The notes: generated by a model not told the origin, from the sequence alone. Shown: positions 1 to 9,067, counted from the stretch's first letter. The stretch: DNA of 64,000 bases from Actinoplanes cyaneus (GCF_016862095.1 NZ_BOMH01000010.1:1-64000); one strand, 5' to 3'. Program-made: numbers and translations.

Positions 1-1
1 A

Positions 2-49
2 GCCGGCTCATGCCGCCCGCTCGGGGCCGGCTCATGCCGCCCCCTCCGA
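2..49. repeat. 24-bp tandem repeat, two copies
   Basis: Two copies of a 24-bp unit beginning GCCGGCTCATGCCGCC lie head to tail at the window edge, just beyond the 3' end of the first minus-strand gene. No gene is supported in positions 1-75. Confidence 0.5.
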
Positions 50-75
50 GCCCGATGATTCGCTCGCAGGCTCGC

Positions 76-879
76 TCATGCGTTCAGCGGCGCGTTGCAC
101 GCTGCGACCAGCGCCTGCCGGCACGCCGCGGTGAGCGGCCGCAACGCCTCGTCCCGCTGCTGCGCCTCGTAGCCGTTGACAGCCCCGCCGGGCGCGTTCG
201 TCCCGGCGAGCGCCAGCACCTGGTCGAGCACGCTGGCCCGGGCGAACAGCCGCCGGGACCGCGGGTCGAACCCGGGCGGCAGGGTGGCCGTGCTCTCCGG
301 CCGGCGCAGCGCCTGCAACGCCCCGGCCAGCTCGGGTTTCCACTGCGCCACGTCCAGTCTGGTGAGCCGGGTGGTGGCCTCGCCGAGCGCCGCCGTCAGT
401 TGCGCCTCGGCCTCGGCCGCGCCCATCTGGAACACCGGCCGGTGCTCGGGGGCGGGCAGCACCTGCCAGACGACGGTCTCGAACTCCACTCCGGAGCCGG
501 ACGTGTGCCGCCGCACCTCGGGCACCAGCCCGAACCCGGGAGTGATGACCGCCTCACCGGCCAGCAGCGCGGCGCCGGTCAGCGGGCCCGGGCCGGGCAG
601 CCCGCGTGGGTCGCCGGGCACCGGGAGGACCAGCCGGATGTCGTCCGGGTGCAGCTTCGCGAAGATCGGCAGGCCCTGGCCGAGCGGCACGTCGGTCCAG
701 GTGCCCGGAGCATCGGCGACGAGGTGCTCCTCGTCGGCGGCGATCTCGTCGGCCAGGTCGTCGAACGGAACCAGTCCGGCGCGCCAGGCCCGCACCCAGG
801 CCACGAATCGGGTGGACCGGCGTGCGGTGCGGGTGGCCGCATCTGCTGCGGAATGCATGCGAGCAAGGGTACGTGCCAC
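76..879 (-). CDS. Conserved hypothetical protein
   Basis: A 267-aa soluble protein without a recognised domain. It is acidic and proline-rich in the middle (LHPDDIRLVLPVPGDPRG near residues 76-93) and has no signal peptide or membrane segment. It reads as an actinobacterial protein of unknown function. The GTG at 879 gives the longest reading; an ATG at 858 (MHSAADA) is equally plausible. The gene is divergent from the DUF3097 gene, with start codons about 70-90 bp apart, so the two may share a promoter region. I do not assign a function. Confidence 0.7.
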   Translation of the reverse strand: MARTLARMHSAADAATRTARRSTRFVAWVRAWRAGLVPFDDLADEIAADEEHLVADAPGTWTDVPLGQGLPIFAKLHPDDIRLVLPVPGDPRGLPGPGPLTGAALLAGEAVITPGFGLVPEVRRHTSGSGVEFETVVWQVLPAPEHRPVFQMGAAEAEAQLTAALGEATTRLTRLDVAQWKPELAGALQALRRPESTATLPPGFDPRSRRLFARASVLDQVLALAGTNAPGGAVNGYEAQQRDEALRPLTAACRQALVAACNAPLNA

Positions 880-947
880 CCCGGAACCTTGTCTCGACTC
901 GGAGCGTCACCCCGGCGTGTCCAAAAGTACGGGTTACCGTGCGACCC

Positions 948-1754
948 ATGTATGGGGAGGATGTGCTGTCCGGCAACTGGCGCCGGCGTAAGACCGTTCC
1001 GGAGGTGGACGCCGAGCCCGACCTGGTGGTCGAGGACGCGGACTCCGGCTTCTGCGGTGCGGTGGTCGGGTTCGAGCTCGGCGCGGTCGTGCTGGAGGAC
1101 CGGTTCGGCAAGCGGCGCAACTTCCCGCTCGCGCCGGCCGCGTTCCTGCTCGACGGTCAGCCGGTCACGCTGCGGAAACCGGCCCCGTCGGCGACTCCGC
1201 CGCAGCGCCGGATCACGGCGTCCGGGTCGATCGCTGTGGCGGGCGTCACGGCGCAGGTCGCGAAGGCCAGCCGGATCTGGGTGGAGGGCATCCACGACGC
1301 GGCTCTGGTCGAGCGGATCTGGGGCGACGACCTGCGCATCGAGGGTGTGGTGGTGGAGCCGCTGGACGGCATCGACGACCTGGCCTCAGCGGTCCGCGAG
1401 TTCGGGCCGGGCCCGCGCCGCCGGCTCGGGGTGCTCGTCGACCACCTGGTCCCGGGCTCGAAGGAGAGCCGGATCGTGGCCTCCGTCACCCACCCGGACG
1501 TGTTGATCACCGGCCATCCGTACGTGGATGTCTGGCAGGCCGTCAAACCCGAGCGCGTCGGCCTGAGCAAGTGGCCGGTCATCCCGCCGGGTCGCCCGTG
1601 GAAGGAAGGCGTCTGCCAAGCCGTCGGCGTCCGCACCCCGCAGGACATGTGGCGTAAGATCCTCGCTTCGGTCCACAGCTACAAGGACGTCGAGACCCCC
1701 TTGATCAACTCGATGGAACGCCTCATCGACCACGTCACGGTCGTGGAGGACTGA
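948..1754 (+). CDS. DUF3097 family protein
   Basis: A 268-aa protein resembling the DUF3097 family, an actinobacterial family of unknown function. Typical stretches are the N-terminal MYGEDVL, the central IWVEGIHDAALVERIWGDDL near residues 107-126, and DHLVPGSKES followed by VLITGHPYVD. The central acidic pattern recalls a Toprim-like fold, which is inference only. The start is placed at ATG 948; a GTG at 939 is in frame with no better ribosome site. The 3' end overlaps the convergent MocR-type gene by 20 bp. Confidence 0.85.
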   Translation: MYGEDVLSGNWRRRKTVPEVDAEPDLVVEDADSGFCGAVVGFELGAVVLEDRFGKRRNFPLAPAAFLLDGQPVTLRKPAPSATPPQRRITASGSIAVAGVTAQVAKASRIWVEGIHDAALVERIWGDDLRIEGVVVEPLDGIDDLASAVREFGPGPRRRLGVLVDHLVPGSKESRIVASVTHPDVLITGHPYVDVWQAVKPERVGLSKWPVIPPGRPWKEGVCQAVGVRTPQDMWRKILASVHSYKDVETPLINSMERLIDHVTVVED

Positions 1755-3166
1755 GCGCCTGGCCGATCCGGGCCGCCGCCTCGATCAGGCGGTCCGGGGT
1801 CTGCGCGGCGTAACCCAGGACCAGGCCGGGCGGGCCGGGCAACCGCCGGTGCCAGGAGAGCGGATGCACCAGCACACCCGTGGCCCGCACCTGCTCGGCG
1901 ATCGCGACGTCGTCCCCGGACGGCAGCTCGACGAGCAGGTGCAGCCCGGCCGCGACGCCACGGACGCGGGCCTGCGGCAGATGCGCGCGCAACCCGGCGA
2001 GCAGGGCGTCGCGTCGCGCGCGTTGCCGGGCCCGCACGGTCCGCAGGTGCCGCTCGTAGTCGCCGTTCGTCAGCAGCTCGGCCAGCACCAGCTGCGGCAA
2101 CGCGGAACTGCCCAGGTCACTGGCGTGCTTCGCGGCGAGCAGGTCGGCCTGCAGGCGCCGTGGCGCGATCAGCCAGCCGAGCCGCATCCCGGGCGCCAGC
2201 GATTTCGAGATGCTTCCCAGGTACGCCACCTGCTCCGGAGCCGAGCCCTGCAGCGCGGCGACGGGCGTGCGGTCGTAGCGGTGCTCCGCGTCGTAGTCGT
2301 CCTCCACGATCAGGCGGTCGTCCTCACCGGCCCAGGCCAGCAGCTCGCGACGACGGTCCGGGGCGAGCACGACGCCGGTCGGGAACTGGTGCGCCGGGGT
2401 CAGCACGACGGTGGTCGCGCCGGTTTCCCGCAGCGGGCCGACGAGTATTCCGTTCCGGTCAATGGGGACGGGCTCGGTGCGTACCCCCCAATGGGTCAAT
2501 TGATCGCGGGTGCCGCGCGATCCCGGATCCTCCACGGCCATGGCGGCTGCGCCGCGGGCCACCAGAACCTGCGCGAGGAGCGCTTGACCTTGCGCTACGC
2601 CGCCGCACACCAGGACGTCGTCCGCGTCGGCCCGGATTCCGCGGGTACGGGCGAGCCACCCGACAAGCTCACCCCGCAGTCGCGGGCTGCCCCCGGGGTC
2701 GCCGTAACCCAGATCAGAAGCGGTCACCCGATCGAGCACCGCACGCTCCGCCCGTAGCCATGCCGCGCGCGGGAAAGCGGCGAGATCGGGCACCCCGGGG
2801 GACAGGTTCAGGTCGATGCCGTCCGGCGTGGACAGCGGCAGCCGCAGCTCGTGCAGGGTCCGTCGCCGGTCCGCGGCGGGTCTCGGCGGGACCGCCGCGT
2901 CGCGCGCCACCACGGTCCCCGAGCCGGTCCGCGCGCTCGCGAGTCCTTCGTCGACCAGCCGCTGGTATGCCTGCACCACGACACCCCGCGAGACGCCGAG
3001 CTCGGCCGCGAGCAGCCGGGTCGCCGGCAGTCGTGTCCCGGGCGCGAGCCGTCCGGCCGCGATCGCGCGCCGCAGCCCGTCGGTCAGCCACCCGGTCAGC
3101 CCTTTGGCGGGCGCCTCGCCGGGCCGCAGCTGCAGAAAGTCCGAGCCCGGAATTGGTCCACCTCAT
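1735..3166 (-). CDS. MocR/PdxR-type GntR regulator with aminotransferase domain, apparently frameshifted
   Basis: A PLP-dependent MocR-family transcription factor: N-terminal GntR winged helix followed by a class I aminotransferase fold. The HTH reads RLPATRLLAAELGVSR and the PLP-binding region contains EDDYDAEHRYD and SISKSLAPGMRLGW, with the Schiff-base lysine. The HTH is in frame with the aminotransferase, but that frame has no ATG, GTG or TTG between its upstream stop (about 3163) and 2979. In the neighbouring frame an ATG at 3166 encodes MRWTNSGL, which would join DFLQLRPGE if one C near 3141-3142 were removed. I infer a one-base frameshift or sequencing error there. Without it the callable ORF is 1735-2979 and lacks the HTH. 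It is divergent from an EamA transporter, its likely target. Confidence 0.8.
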
Positions 3167-3198
3167 CCCGCCGGGATTGGTCCTCGAACCGGACCATA
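3152..3198. promoter_or_regulatory. Putative MocR operator: two direct repeats plus an inverted copy
   Basis: ATTGGTCC occurs at 3152-3159 and again at 3176-3183, exactly 24 bp apart. An inverted relative, GGACCATA, lies at 3191-3198. The sites sit between the MocR-type gene and the divergent transporter. Spaced direct repeats with an additional inverted copy are known for some PdxR/MocR regulators; use of these sites here is inferred. The first copy falls inside the codons of the proposed regulator start. Confidence 0.5.
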
Positions 3199-3210
3199 CT
3201 CGCCCCGAGC

Positions 3211-4092
3211 ATGGAGTGCATGAAGGCGTTACCCATCCTCGCCGGCGCGACCGGCATGGTCTTCGTCGGCGGCAGCGTCGCAGTCTCCGGCTACCTGGCC
3301 GACGCGCCGAACCTGACGATCCAGGCTTTCCGGTACGCCGTGGCGTGCGCTCTGCTGCTGCTCTGGGCGTCCCGGACCCGTACGCCCCTGCGCCGCCCCC
3401 AGGGCCCGGAATGGCTCTGGCTGCTCGGCGTCACCGTGGCCGGCCTCCTGGTCTTCAACATCGCCCTGGTCCACGGCGCCCGCCACGCCGAGCCGGCCGT
3501 CCTCGGCGTCGCCGTCGCCTGCGTCCCGATCCTGCTCGCCCTCGTCGGTCGCGGGCCTCGGCGTCGGGTGCTGCCGGCCGCGGCCGTGGTCACGCTCGGC
3601 GCGATCCTGGTCGAGGGCCTGGGCCGGGCCGACGGCGCCGGCGTCCTGTGGGCGGTGGTCACGTTCGTCTGCGAGGCGCTGTTCACCCTGCTCGCGATCC
3701 CGGTGCTGGACCGGCACGGCCCGCTCGGCGTCTCCGTCCACGCGACGTGGATGGCGGCGGTCCTGTTCGGCGTGTCCGGCGTGGTCGTCGAGGGCCCGTC
3801 CGCGATCCTGCGCGTGCACCCGGACGACGTGCTGGCCGGCGCCTACCTCGCGATGGCGGTGACGGCCGTGGCGTTCCTCCTCTGGTACACCTGCGTGACC
3901 CGTCTCGGCCCCGGCCGGGCGGGCCTGCTGACCGGAGTGGCGCCCATCTCCGCGGCCCTGACCGGCATGGCGCTCGGCGGTCCCACTCCCGGCCCGCTCG
4001 TGTGGCTCGGCATGACGACGGTCGGCGCCGGCCTGGCTCTCGGCCTGACCACTCCCGTCCCTGCCCGCGAGCCGGCCCTGACCCCCGCCTGA
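3211..4092 (+). CDS. EamA/DMT-family transporter
   Basis: A 293-aa integral membrane protein with about ten hydrophobic helices arranged as two EamA repeats, as in drug/metabolite exporters (RhaT/YdcZ type). Recognisable features are MVFVGGSVAVSGYL at the N-terminus, FRYAVACALLLLWASR at the end of helix 2 and LGPGRAGLLTGVAPISAAL in the second repeat. Start ATG 3211, with a second ATG at 3220. It is divergent from the MocR-type regulator, a common arrangement in which the regulator controls export of an amine or amino acid. The substrate cannot be read from the sequence. Confidence 0.85.
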   Translation: MECMKALPILAGATGMVFVGGSVAVSGYLADAPNLTIQAFRYAVACALLLLWASRTRTPLRRPQGPEWLWLLGVTVAGLLVFNIALVHGARHAEPAVLGVAVACVPILLALVGRGPRRRVLPAAAVVTLGAILVEGLGRADGAGVLWAVVTFVCEALFTLLAIPVLDRHGPLGVSVHATWMAAVLFGVSGVVVEGPSAILRVHPDDVLAGAYLAMAVTAVAFLLWYTCVTRLGPGRAGLLTGVAPISAALTGMALGGPTPGPLVWLGMTTVGAGLALGLTTPVPAREPALTPA

Positions 4093-4341
4093 CCAGGTGT
4101 CAAGCTTTCCACATCAGCGCGTTGTCCACAGGCAGCCGGCGTGACCTTGGCTTGGCGCGCGACAATGGTCGTGGGTTCGCCCCCCGGTGGTGGGTGGGGA
4201 CTCCGTGGTGGTCGGGGACTCCGTGGCGCCTGGGGACTGCGTGACTGCGTGGCGGCTGGGGCCGCGTGGTGAGTGGGCACTCCGTGACGCTGTCCGCGAG
4301 GCCGCGGTCCACTTTCTGGCGGCTGCCGCGCTCCCGGCCCT
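4093..4341. other. Intergenic stretch with DnaA-box-like sites and short repeats
   Basis: No convincing gene. TTTCCACA (4106-4113) and TTGTCCACAG (4122-4131) are DnaA-box-like and 16 bp apart. From about 4196 to 4250 there are imperfect repeats of GGGGACTCCGTGG. The region lies between the convergent transporter and serine hydrolase genes. Confidence 0.4.
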
Positions 4342-4456
4342 GGCTGGTGCTCAGGGGGTGCTATCGCGCCTCATAACACCCGTCAGGGCCAGCCGGCCGC
4401 CGTGAGCTGGTGGTCACGGTTGTCATCGGGCGTCATACCGACCGTGAGCACCAGCC
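4342..4456. repeat. 62-bp-period hairpin repeat, locus A (two units)
   Basis: Two units of the dispersed hairpin family. The first runs from GGCTGG at 4342 to CCAGCC at 4389 and the second from AGCTGG at 4405 to CCAGCC at 4451. In the second unit GCTGGTGGTCACGGT (4406-4420) pairs with ACCGTGAGCACCAGC (4441-4455) with one mismatch. It lies between two convergent genes. Confidence 0.75.
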
Positions 4457-4523
4457 GGGGCCGGGGTGAGCTCGACCCGCCACGGAGATCGCCCCGGGAA
4501 GCCGTGAGGTGGACGAGCCCCCG

Positions 4524-5834
4524 CTAAGCGAGATGCCGCGGATCGCGACTGAACACGAAGGTGGCGATGTCGATCGCGGAGGTCGTGCCCTCGGGGGAGC
4601 GCAGCACCGACAGGACCTCGCCCTCGTTGTCGCCGGTCGTGCCGCGCCAGCGGTCCGGCGCTTCCCGGCGGAACACGGTCCGGTGGTGCGGCCCGATCAT
4701 CACCAGGTTCTCGCCGTCCGGCACGATGTCGTACTCGCGGCCCATCCACCACCAGCGCCCGCAGATCTCCGCGGCCTCGCCGCGCGGCGGCGCGGGTGGC
4801 TGCCAGGCGGCGACCGGCGCCTCGGGTTCGCTGTCCAGGACGGTGGTGAGGGTGCGCAGGCTGAGATCCTTGATGTGCTCGCTGCCGCCGAGGCCGTAGG
4901 CGTTGGCGAAGACGACGACGCCCATCCGGCTGCGGCGGTGCACGGCCAGGTGTGAGACGTAGCCGGGCATCGAGCCGCCGTGCCCGGCGTAGACGCGCTC
5001 GCCGACCCGGAACAGCTGCGGGCCGAGGCCGTGCCCGACCGTCCAGGATTCGAGGTCGGCGATGGCGACCGGGCTGCACATCTCGTCGACGGTCTCGCGG
5101 GCCAGGACGGCCGGCGCGGGGTCGGCGAGGAAACCGGCCCACTTGGCCATGTCGGTGACGGTCGACCAGAGCTGGCCGGCCGGGGCCATCGCGCCGGAGT
5201 CCGGGCGCGGCTCCTCGTGCAGCGTCCCGTCCAGCCCATGAACGACGTAACCGCGGGCGTACGGCTCGAGGGGCAGAAGGCTGGTGCGTTTCATGCCGAG
5301 CGGGTCGAGCACGCGTTTGGTCACCAGGTCGGCCCAGCTCTGCCCGGTGACGCGGGCGAGCACCGCACCGAGCAGGCCGTAGGCGAGGTTCGAGTAACGG
5401 TAACGGCGGAACGGCGGGCCGGTCAGCTTCTCGTAGGTCAGCCCGGCCAGCAGCTGGTCGACGTCACCCCCGGCGTGGCGCTCCCACCACGGGCCGTCCG
5501 GCTCGCGCTGCAGCCCGGACACGTGCCCGAGCAGCTGGCGCAGCGTGACACCGCCGATCGGGGTGCCGGGCAGGTGGCGGTAGAGCAGGTCGTCGAGGGC
5601 GAAGAAACCCTCGTCGCGCAGCTGCATGACCAGCGTCGCGGTGATCGTCTTGGTGATCGAGCCGAGCCGGTACTGCGTTTTCGGGTCCGGACGAGGGTTC
5701 TCCCCGGCGCCCGCGAAGTGCAGCACCGCGCGGTCCCGCACCACTGCCAGGGCCAGTGACGGCACGCGGCCGTGCGCCTGGGCCCGGGCGGCGATCTCGT
5801 CGATCCGCCGGGTGGTTTCCGGAAGCAGTGTCAC
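4524..5834 (-). CDS. Serine hydrolase, class C beta-lactamase family
   Basis: A 436-aa serine hydrolase of the beta-lactamase/penicillin-binding family (EstB/AmpC-like fold). The SxxK nucleophile motif is SITK within YRLGSITKTITATLV near residue 57, the YxN motif is YSNLAYGLLG near residue 145, and a C-terminal GHGGSMPG loop replaces the KTG motif. There is no signal peptide, so it is probably cytosolic and may be an esterase or D-amino-peptidase rather than an antibiotic-resistance enzyme. It is convergent with the EamA gene and divergent from nfeD. Confidence 0.85.
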   Translation of the reverse strand: MTLLPETTRRIDEIAARAQAHGRVPSLALAVVRDRAVLHFAGAGENPRPDPKTQYRLGSITKTITATLVMQLRDEGFFALDDLLYRHLPGTPIGGVTLRQLLGHVSGLQREPDGPWWERHAGGDVDQLLAGLTYEKLTGPPFRRYRYSNLAYGLLGAVLARVTGQSWADLVTKRVLDPLGMKRTSLLPLEPYARGYVVHGLDGTLHEEPRPDSGAMAPAGQLWSTVTDMAKWAGFLADPAPAVLARETVDEMCSPVAIADLESWTVGHGLGPQLFRVGERVYAGHGGSMPGYVSHLAVHRRSRMGVVVFANAYGLGGSEHIKDLSLRTLTTVLDSEPEAPVAAWQPPAPPRGEAAEICGRWWWMGREYDIVPDGENLVMIGPHHRTVFRREAPDRWRGTTGDNEGEVLSVLRSPEGTTSAIDIATFVFSRDPRHLA

Positions 5835-5944
5835 GGTGGGGGTCCTCCTGTGGTGCGACTGACGGGTCTAACTGTCCGAGCAGCATTCGGCTACGCGAAA
5901 TCAGGGCATCGCCGGGGATGCGTGGACGTGACACGATCGATGAT

Positions 5945-6394
5945 GTGGCAGCCGTACTCTGGATCGTCCTCGCCATCGCCCTGGTGATCGGTGAGGCTTT
6001 CACCGCGTCCTTCCTGATCATCTTCTTCGCGGCCGGCGCCGGCGCCGCGGCCGGGGCCGCCGCTCTCGGTGCGAACCTGCTCCTGCAGGTCATCGTGTTC
6101 GCCGTGGTCTCCGGGCTGTCGGTGGCGGCGATCCGTCCGGTGGTGATGCGGCATGCCCGCTCGGCGCTGGAGTCCGGTGACACCCCGTTCGGCATCGAGG
6201 CCATGGAGGGTCATCACGGCCTGGTGCTGGAGGATGTGGACGCCGACCACGGGCAGATCCGGATCGAGGGGGAGATCTGGCAGGCCCGCTCGTTCGACGG
6301 TCACGAGACGTTCGCCGCCGGTCAGCGGGTCCGCGTGGTGAAGGTGCGTGGCGCCACCGCCCTCGTCTGGCACGATGACCTGCCCGATCACTGA
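5945..6394 (+). CDS. NfeD-like membrane protein
   Basis: A protein of about 149 aa. It has two or three N-terminal hydrophobic helices (AAVLWIVLAIALVIGEAF and a Gly/Ala-rich second segment) followed by a small soluble OB-fold domain ending VRVVKVRGATALVWHDDL, the NfeD C-terminal signature. NfeD proteins partner SPFH/stomatin proteins in membrane organisation, and the SPFH gene follows after 35 bp. The start is placed at GTG 5945; an in-frame ATG at 5918 would add nine residues (MRGRDTIDD). Confidence 0.85.
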   Translation: MAAVLWIVLAIALVIGEAFTASFLIIFFAAGAGAAAGAAALGANLLLQVIVFAVVSGLSVAAIRPVVMRHARSALESGDTPFGIEAMEGHHGLVLEDVDADHGQIRIEGEIWQARSFDGHETFAAGQRVRVVKVRGATALVWHDDLPDH

Positions 6395-6429
6395 GAAACC
6401 CATCAGTCACACAGATAGAGAGGCGCGCC

Positions 6430-7548
6430 ATGGGAGCTGTCGTCGCAGTCCTCGTCATAGTCATCGTGCTGTTCGCGGTGATCACCATCGTCCGGTCGAT
6501 CCGGATCGTCCCGCAGCAGCGGATGGACGTCGTCGAGCGGCTCGGTAAGTACAAGCGCACCCTCAGCCCCGGCCTGAACGTGCTGGTCCCGTTCGTCGAC
6601 GCGGTGCGCAGCAAGGTCGACATGCGGGAACAGGTCGTCTCCTTCCCGCCGCAGCCCGTCATCACCTCGGACAACCTGGTCGTCTCGATCGACACGGTGC
6701 TCTACTTCAAGGTCGTCGACCCGGTGCGGGCGACCTACGAGATCGCCAACTTCCTGCAGGCGATCGAGCAGCTCACGGTCACCACGCTGCGTAACGTCAT
6801 CGGCTCGCTGGACCTGGAGCGGGCGCTGACCAGCCGCGAGGAGATCAACCGTCACCTGTCCACGGTGCTGGACGAGACCACCGGCCGGTGGGGCATCAAG
6901 GTCACCCGGGTGGAGATCAAGGCGATCGAGCCGCCGCCGAGCATCCGCGACTCGATGGAGAAGCAGATGCGCGCCGAGCGGGAGCGCCGCGCCACGATCC
7001 TGAACGCCGAGGGTCACAAGGCGGCGCAGATTCTCACCGCCGAGGGTGAGAAGCAGGCCGCGGTGCTCCGGGCCGACGGTGACCGGCAGTCGCGGATCCT
7101 TCAGGCCGAGGGCCAGGCCAAGGCCATCCGTACGGTGTTCGACGCGATCCACAACGCGAACCCGTCCCAGAAGGTGCTGGCCTACCAGTACCTTCAGGCG
7201 CTGCCGCAGATCGCGAACGGCTCGGCCAACAAGGTGTGGATCGTGCCGACCGAGCTGACCAAGGCCCTCGAGGGTCTGGGCGGCGCGCTCGGCGGCCTGG
7301 CGAGCATGGTCGGCGACGTGCCGAAGTCGGGCGTCGACGCGGGTGCCGTCGAGCGTGAGGCGGTCGCGGCGGCCGCGGCCGCGTCGGCCGAGGCGCAGCG
7401 GGTGAACGCCGAAGTGAAGGCGGCCGAGGCGCAGGTCTCCGCGGACCCGGACGCGACCGCCGCGCTGGAGGCGCCGCAGCCGGTGCCGCCGTCGTCGGCG
7501 ATCGGCGGGGCCGACTACAACGGTGCGAACCAGCCCGAGCGCGCCTGA
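6430..7548 (+). CDS. SPFH/Band 7 (stomatin/QmcA-like) membrane protein
   Basis: A 372-aa SPFH protein. Residues 1-20 form one N-terminal membrane anchor, the Band 7 domain spans about 20-200 (IRIVPQQRMDVVERLGKY, then GLNVLVPFVDAV), and a long Ala/Glu/Gln-rich coiled coil with repeated AEG elements covers about 175-235. The tail is Ala/Glu-rich. Such proteins oligomerise in membrane microdomains and may recruit proteases. A purine-rich site (GAGAGGCGCGCC) precedes ATG 6430. It pairs with the upstream NfeD gene and is closed by a strong terminator. Confidence 0.9.
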   Translation: MGAVVAVLVIVIVLFAVITIVRSIRIVPQQRMDVVERLGKYKRTLSPGLNVLVPFVDAVRSKVDMREQVVSFPPQPVITSDNLVVSIDTVLYFKVVDPVRATYEIANFLQAIEQLTVTTLRNVIGSLDLERALTSREEINRHLSTVLDETTGRWGIKVTRVEIKAIEPPPSIRDSMEKQMRAERERRATILNAEGHKAAQILTAEGEKQAAVLRADGDRQSRILQAEGQAKAIRTVFDAIHNANPSQKVLAYQYLQALPQIANGSANKVWIVPTELTKALEGLGGALGGLASMVGDVPKSGVDAGAVEREAVAAAAAASAEAQRVNAEVKAAEAQVSADPDATAALEAPQPVPPSSAIGGADYNGANQPERA

Positions 7549-7561
7549 GCAGCACTTCTGA

Positions 7562-7601
7562 GGACGGCCTGCCCCGAATCGGGCAGGCCGTCCGGCTTTT
7601 C
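7562..7601 (+). terminator. Rho-independent terminator after the SPFH gene
   Basis: A perfect 13-bp stem (7562-7574 with 7581-7593), a 6-nt loop and then GGCTTTTCC, 13 bp after the SPFH stop codon. Confidence 0.85.
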
Positions 7602-7716
7602 CGGAGATTTCTGAGATACGGCTCACACGTTGCCGTGGATTTGTCATGCTTCGACTCGGATTTCCGACCGGCGCCCCGGCCGCTCGGCGTGTCATCCCTG
7701 CGAGCGAGGCGGAGCC

Positions 7717-8388
7717 ATGAGCATCAGCCATCGTCAAACCGCGAGCGGCCGGCCCCTGCGGGTCGCGCCGGCCTGGGTCGGCGCCGCGCCGGCCGGGTCC
7801 TCCGCGGACCACTACCTGCTGCCGGTACGGGACGCCGTGTGGATCTGGTCGGTGCGGAGGTTCGCCCGGCTGGCCCTGTGGGCGTTGCCCGCCGCCGCGG
7901 TCCTCTACGGCTGGTTCACCCTGGGCGTCAACGTCCCGCCCGGCCCGCTCCCGGTGGGCCTGCTCGCCGCCTGGCTCGCCACCATCGCGCTGATCGCGCT
8001 GGCCGGCCTGCTCGCCGGGTCACGCACCCGGCGGATCGCGATGACCGGCCTGCTCCTGGCCCTGGCCGGCGCCACCCTGCTGCTGCCGCTGGCCGCGCTG
8101 CCCGAGGAGACCGCCGCGGCCGCGGTCGCGATGAGCCCGGAACAGGTGCCGATCCTGGTGGAGACGGCGTGCGCGGTCTCCGGCGCCGGGGTGCTGCTGC
8201 TCGGCTGGGCGGTGTTCCGCTCCCAGCTGGTCAACCCGGCCGACGGGGTGCTGCTGATGCTGGCCGCTGTCGCGATCGGCGCCGGGTCGTACGCGGTGAA
8301 GCCGCTGCCCACGGTCGGAGCCCTGCTGCTGCTCGCCGCCGGCATGGGCCTGGCGTGGACGGGCGGCCGCCTGGTGCCACGCTCCTGA
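7717..8388 (+). CDS. Polytopic membrane protein of unknown function
   Basis: A 223-aa protein with a hydrophilic N-terminus of about 45 residues and roughly six hydrophobic helices (for example ALWALPAAAVLYGWF, GLLAAWLATIALIALAGLLAG, GLLLALAGATLLLPLAAL). No family is recognised. The start ATG 7717 follows GAGGCGGAG. The last codons and stop are partly repeated downstream: CTGGTGCC at 8371 recurs at 8443, each copy running through a TGA. Confidence 0.75.
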   Translation: MSISHRQTASGRPLRVAPAWVGAAPAGSSADHYLLPVRDAVWIWSVRRFARLALWALPAAAVLYGWFTLGVNVPPGPLPVGLLAAWLATIALIALAGLLAGSRTRRIAMTGLLLALAGATLLLPLAALPEETAAAAVAMSPEQVPILVETACAVSGAGVLLLGWAVFRSQLVNPADGVLLMLAAVAIGAGSYAVKPLPTVGALLLLAAGMGLAWTGGRLVPRS

Positions 8389-8479
8389 GCTCCTCAGGGG
8401 CCTCCCAGAAGCCGGCGCCGCGCTCCTGGCCCGGCCTCGAGGCTGGTGCCGCCCTCCTGAACTCGGCAGACTCGTCGGC

Positions 8480-9067
8480 ATGACCCGAGTGATCGCCGAC
8501 ATCTCGATGTCGCTGGACGGATTCGTGACCGGCCCGAACGTGAGCGCCGCCAACGGCATGGGCGACGGCGGCCTGGCGCTGCACACCTGGGCGCTGCACC
8601 CCGACCCGGTCGACGCCGGCGTGCTGGACGAGACGGTCGCCGCCACCGGCGCGGTCATCATGGGCAGGCGCCTGTTCGACATCATCGACGCGCCCGGCGG
8701 CTGGAACGACGAGATGGGGTACGGCGGGAGCCGTGCCGCCGACCCGCCGGTGCTCGTGGTCACCCGCACCCCGCCGGAGCACGTGCGGCTGGCCGACCGG
8801 ATGACGTTCGTGGTCGACGGTGTGGCGAGCGCGGTGGCGAAGGGCGCGTCGATCGCCGGCGAGCGGGACGTCGTGATCATGGGCGGGGCCGAGGTGATCC
8901 GGGGCGCGCTCGACGCCGGGCTTGTTCACGAGCTGCGGCTGCACCTCGCCCCGGTTCTGCTGGGCGCGGGCACTCCGCTCTTCACCGGCGCCCGGGTGCG
9001 GCAGCTGCGCCAGGTGCACGCGCGCCCGTCGAGCCAGGCCACTCACGTCACCTACCAGGTGAGCTAG
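8480..9067 (+). CDS. Dihydrofolate reductase family protein (RibD C-terminal-like)
   Basis: A 195-aa protein with the RibD_C/DHFR-like fold. It begins RVIADISMSLDGFV, then has GAVIMGRRLFD near residues 57-67 and ends with the nucleotide-binding stretch VVIMGGAEVIRGALDAGLVHELRLHLAPVL, given here in part (VVIMGGAEVIRGAL). This family (YyaP/YwjB-like) reduces pterin- or flavin-like substrates with NADPH; the exact substrate is unknown. It stands alone, with no riboflavin gene nearby. Confidence 0.85.
   Translation: MTRVIADISMSLDGFVTGPNVSAANGMGDGGLALHTWALHPDPVDAGVLDETVAATGAVIMGRRLFDIIDAPGGWNDEMGYGGSRAADPPVLVVTRTPPEHVRLADRMTFVVDGVASAVAKGASIAGERDVVIMGGAEVIRGALDAGLVHELRLHLAPVLLGAGTPLFTGARVRQLRQVHARPSSQATHVTYQVS

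Noticed and set aside
4187..4405. 72-aa ORF between the EamA and serine hydrolase genes
   Set aside because: Built from GGGGACTCCGTGG repeats and the hairpin repeat; no conserved features.
4524..5834. Antibiotic-resistance beta-lactamase
   Set aside because: No signal peptide and no KTG motif; the protein fits the broader serine hydrolase/esterase group.
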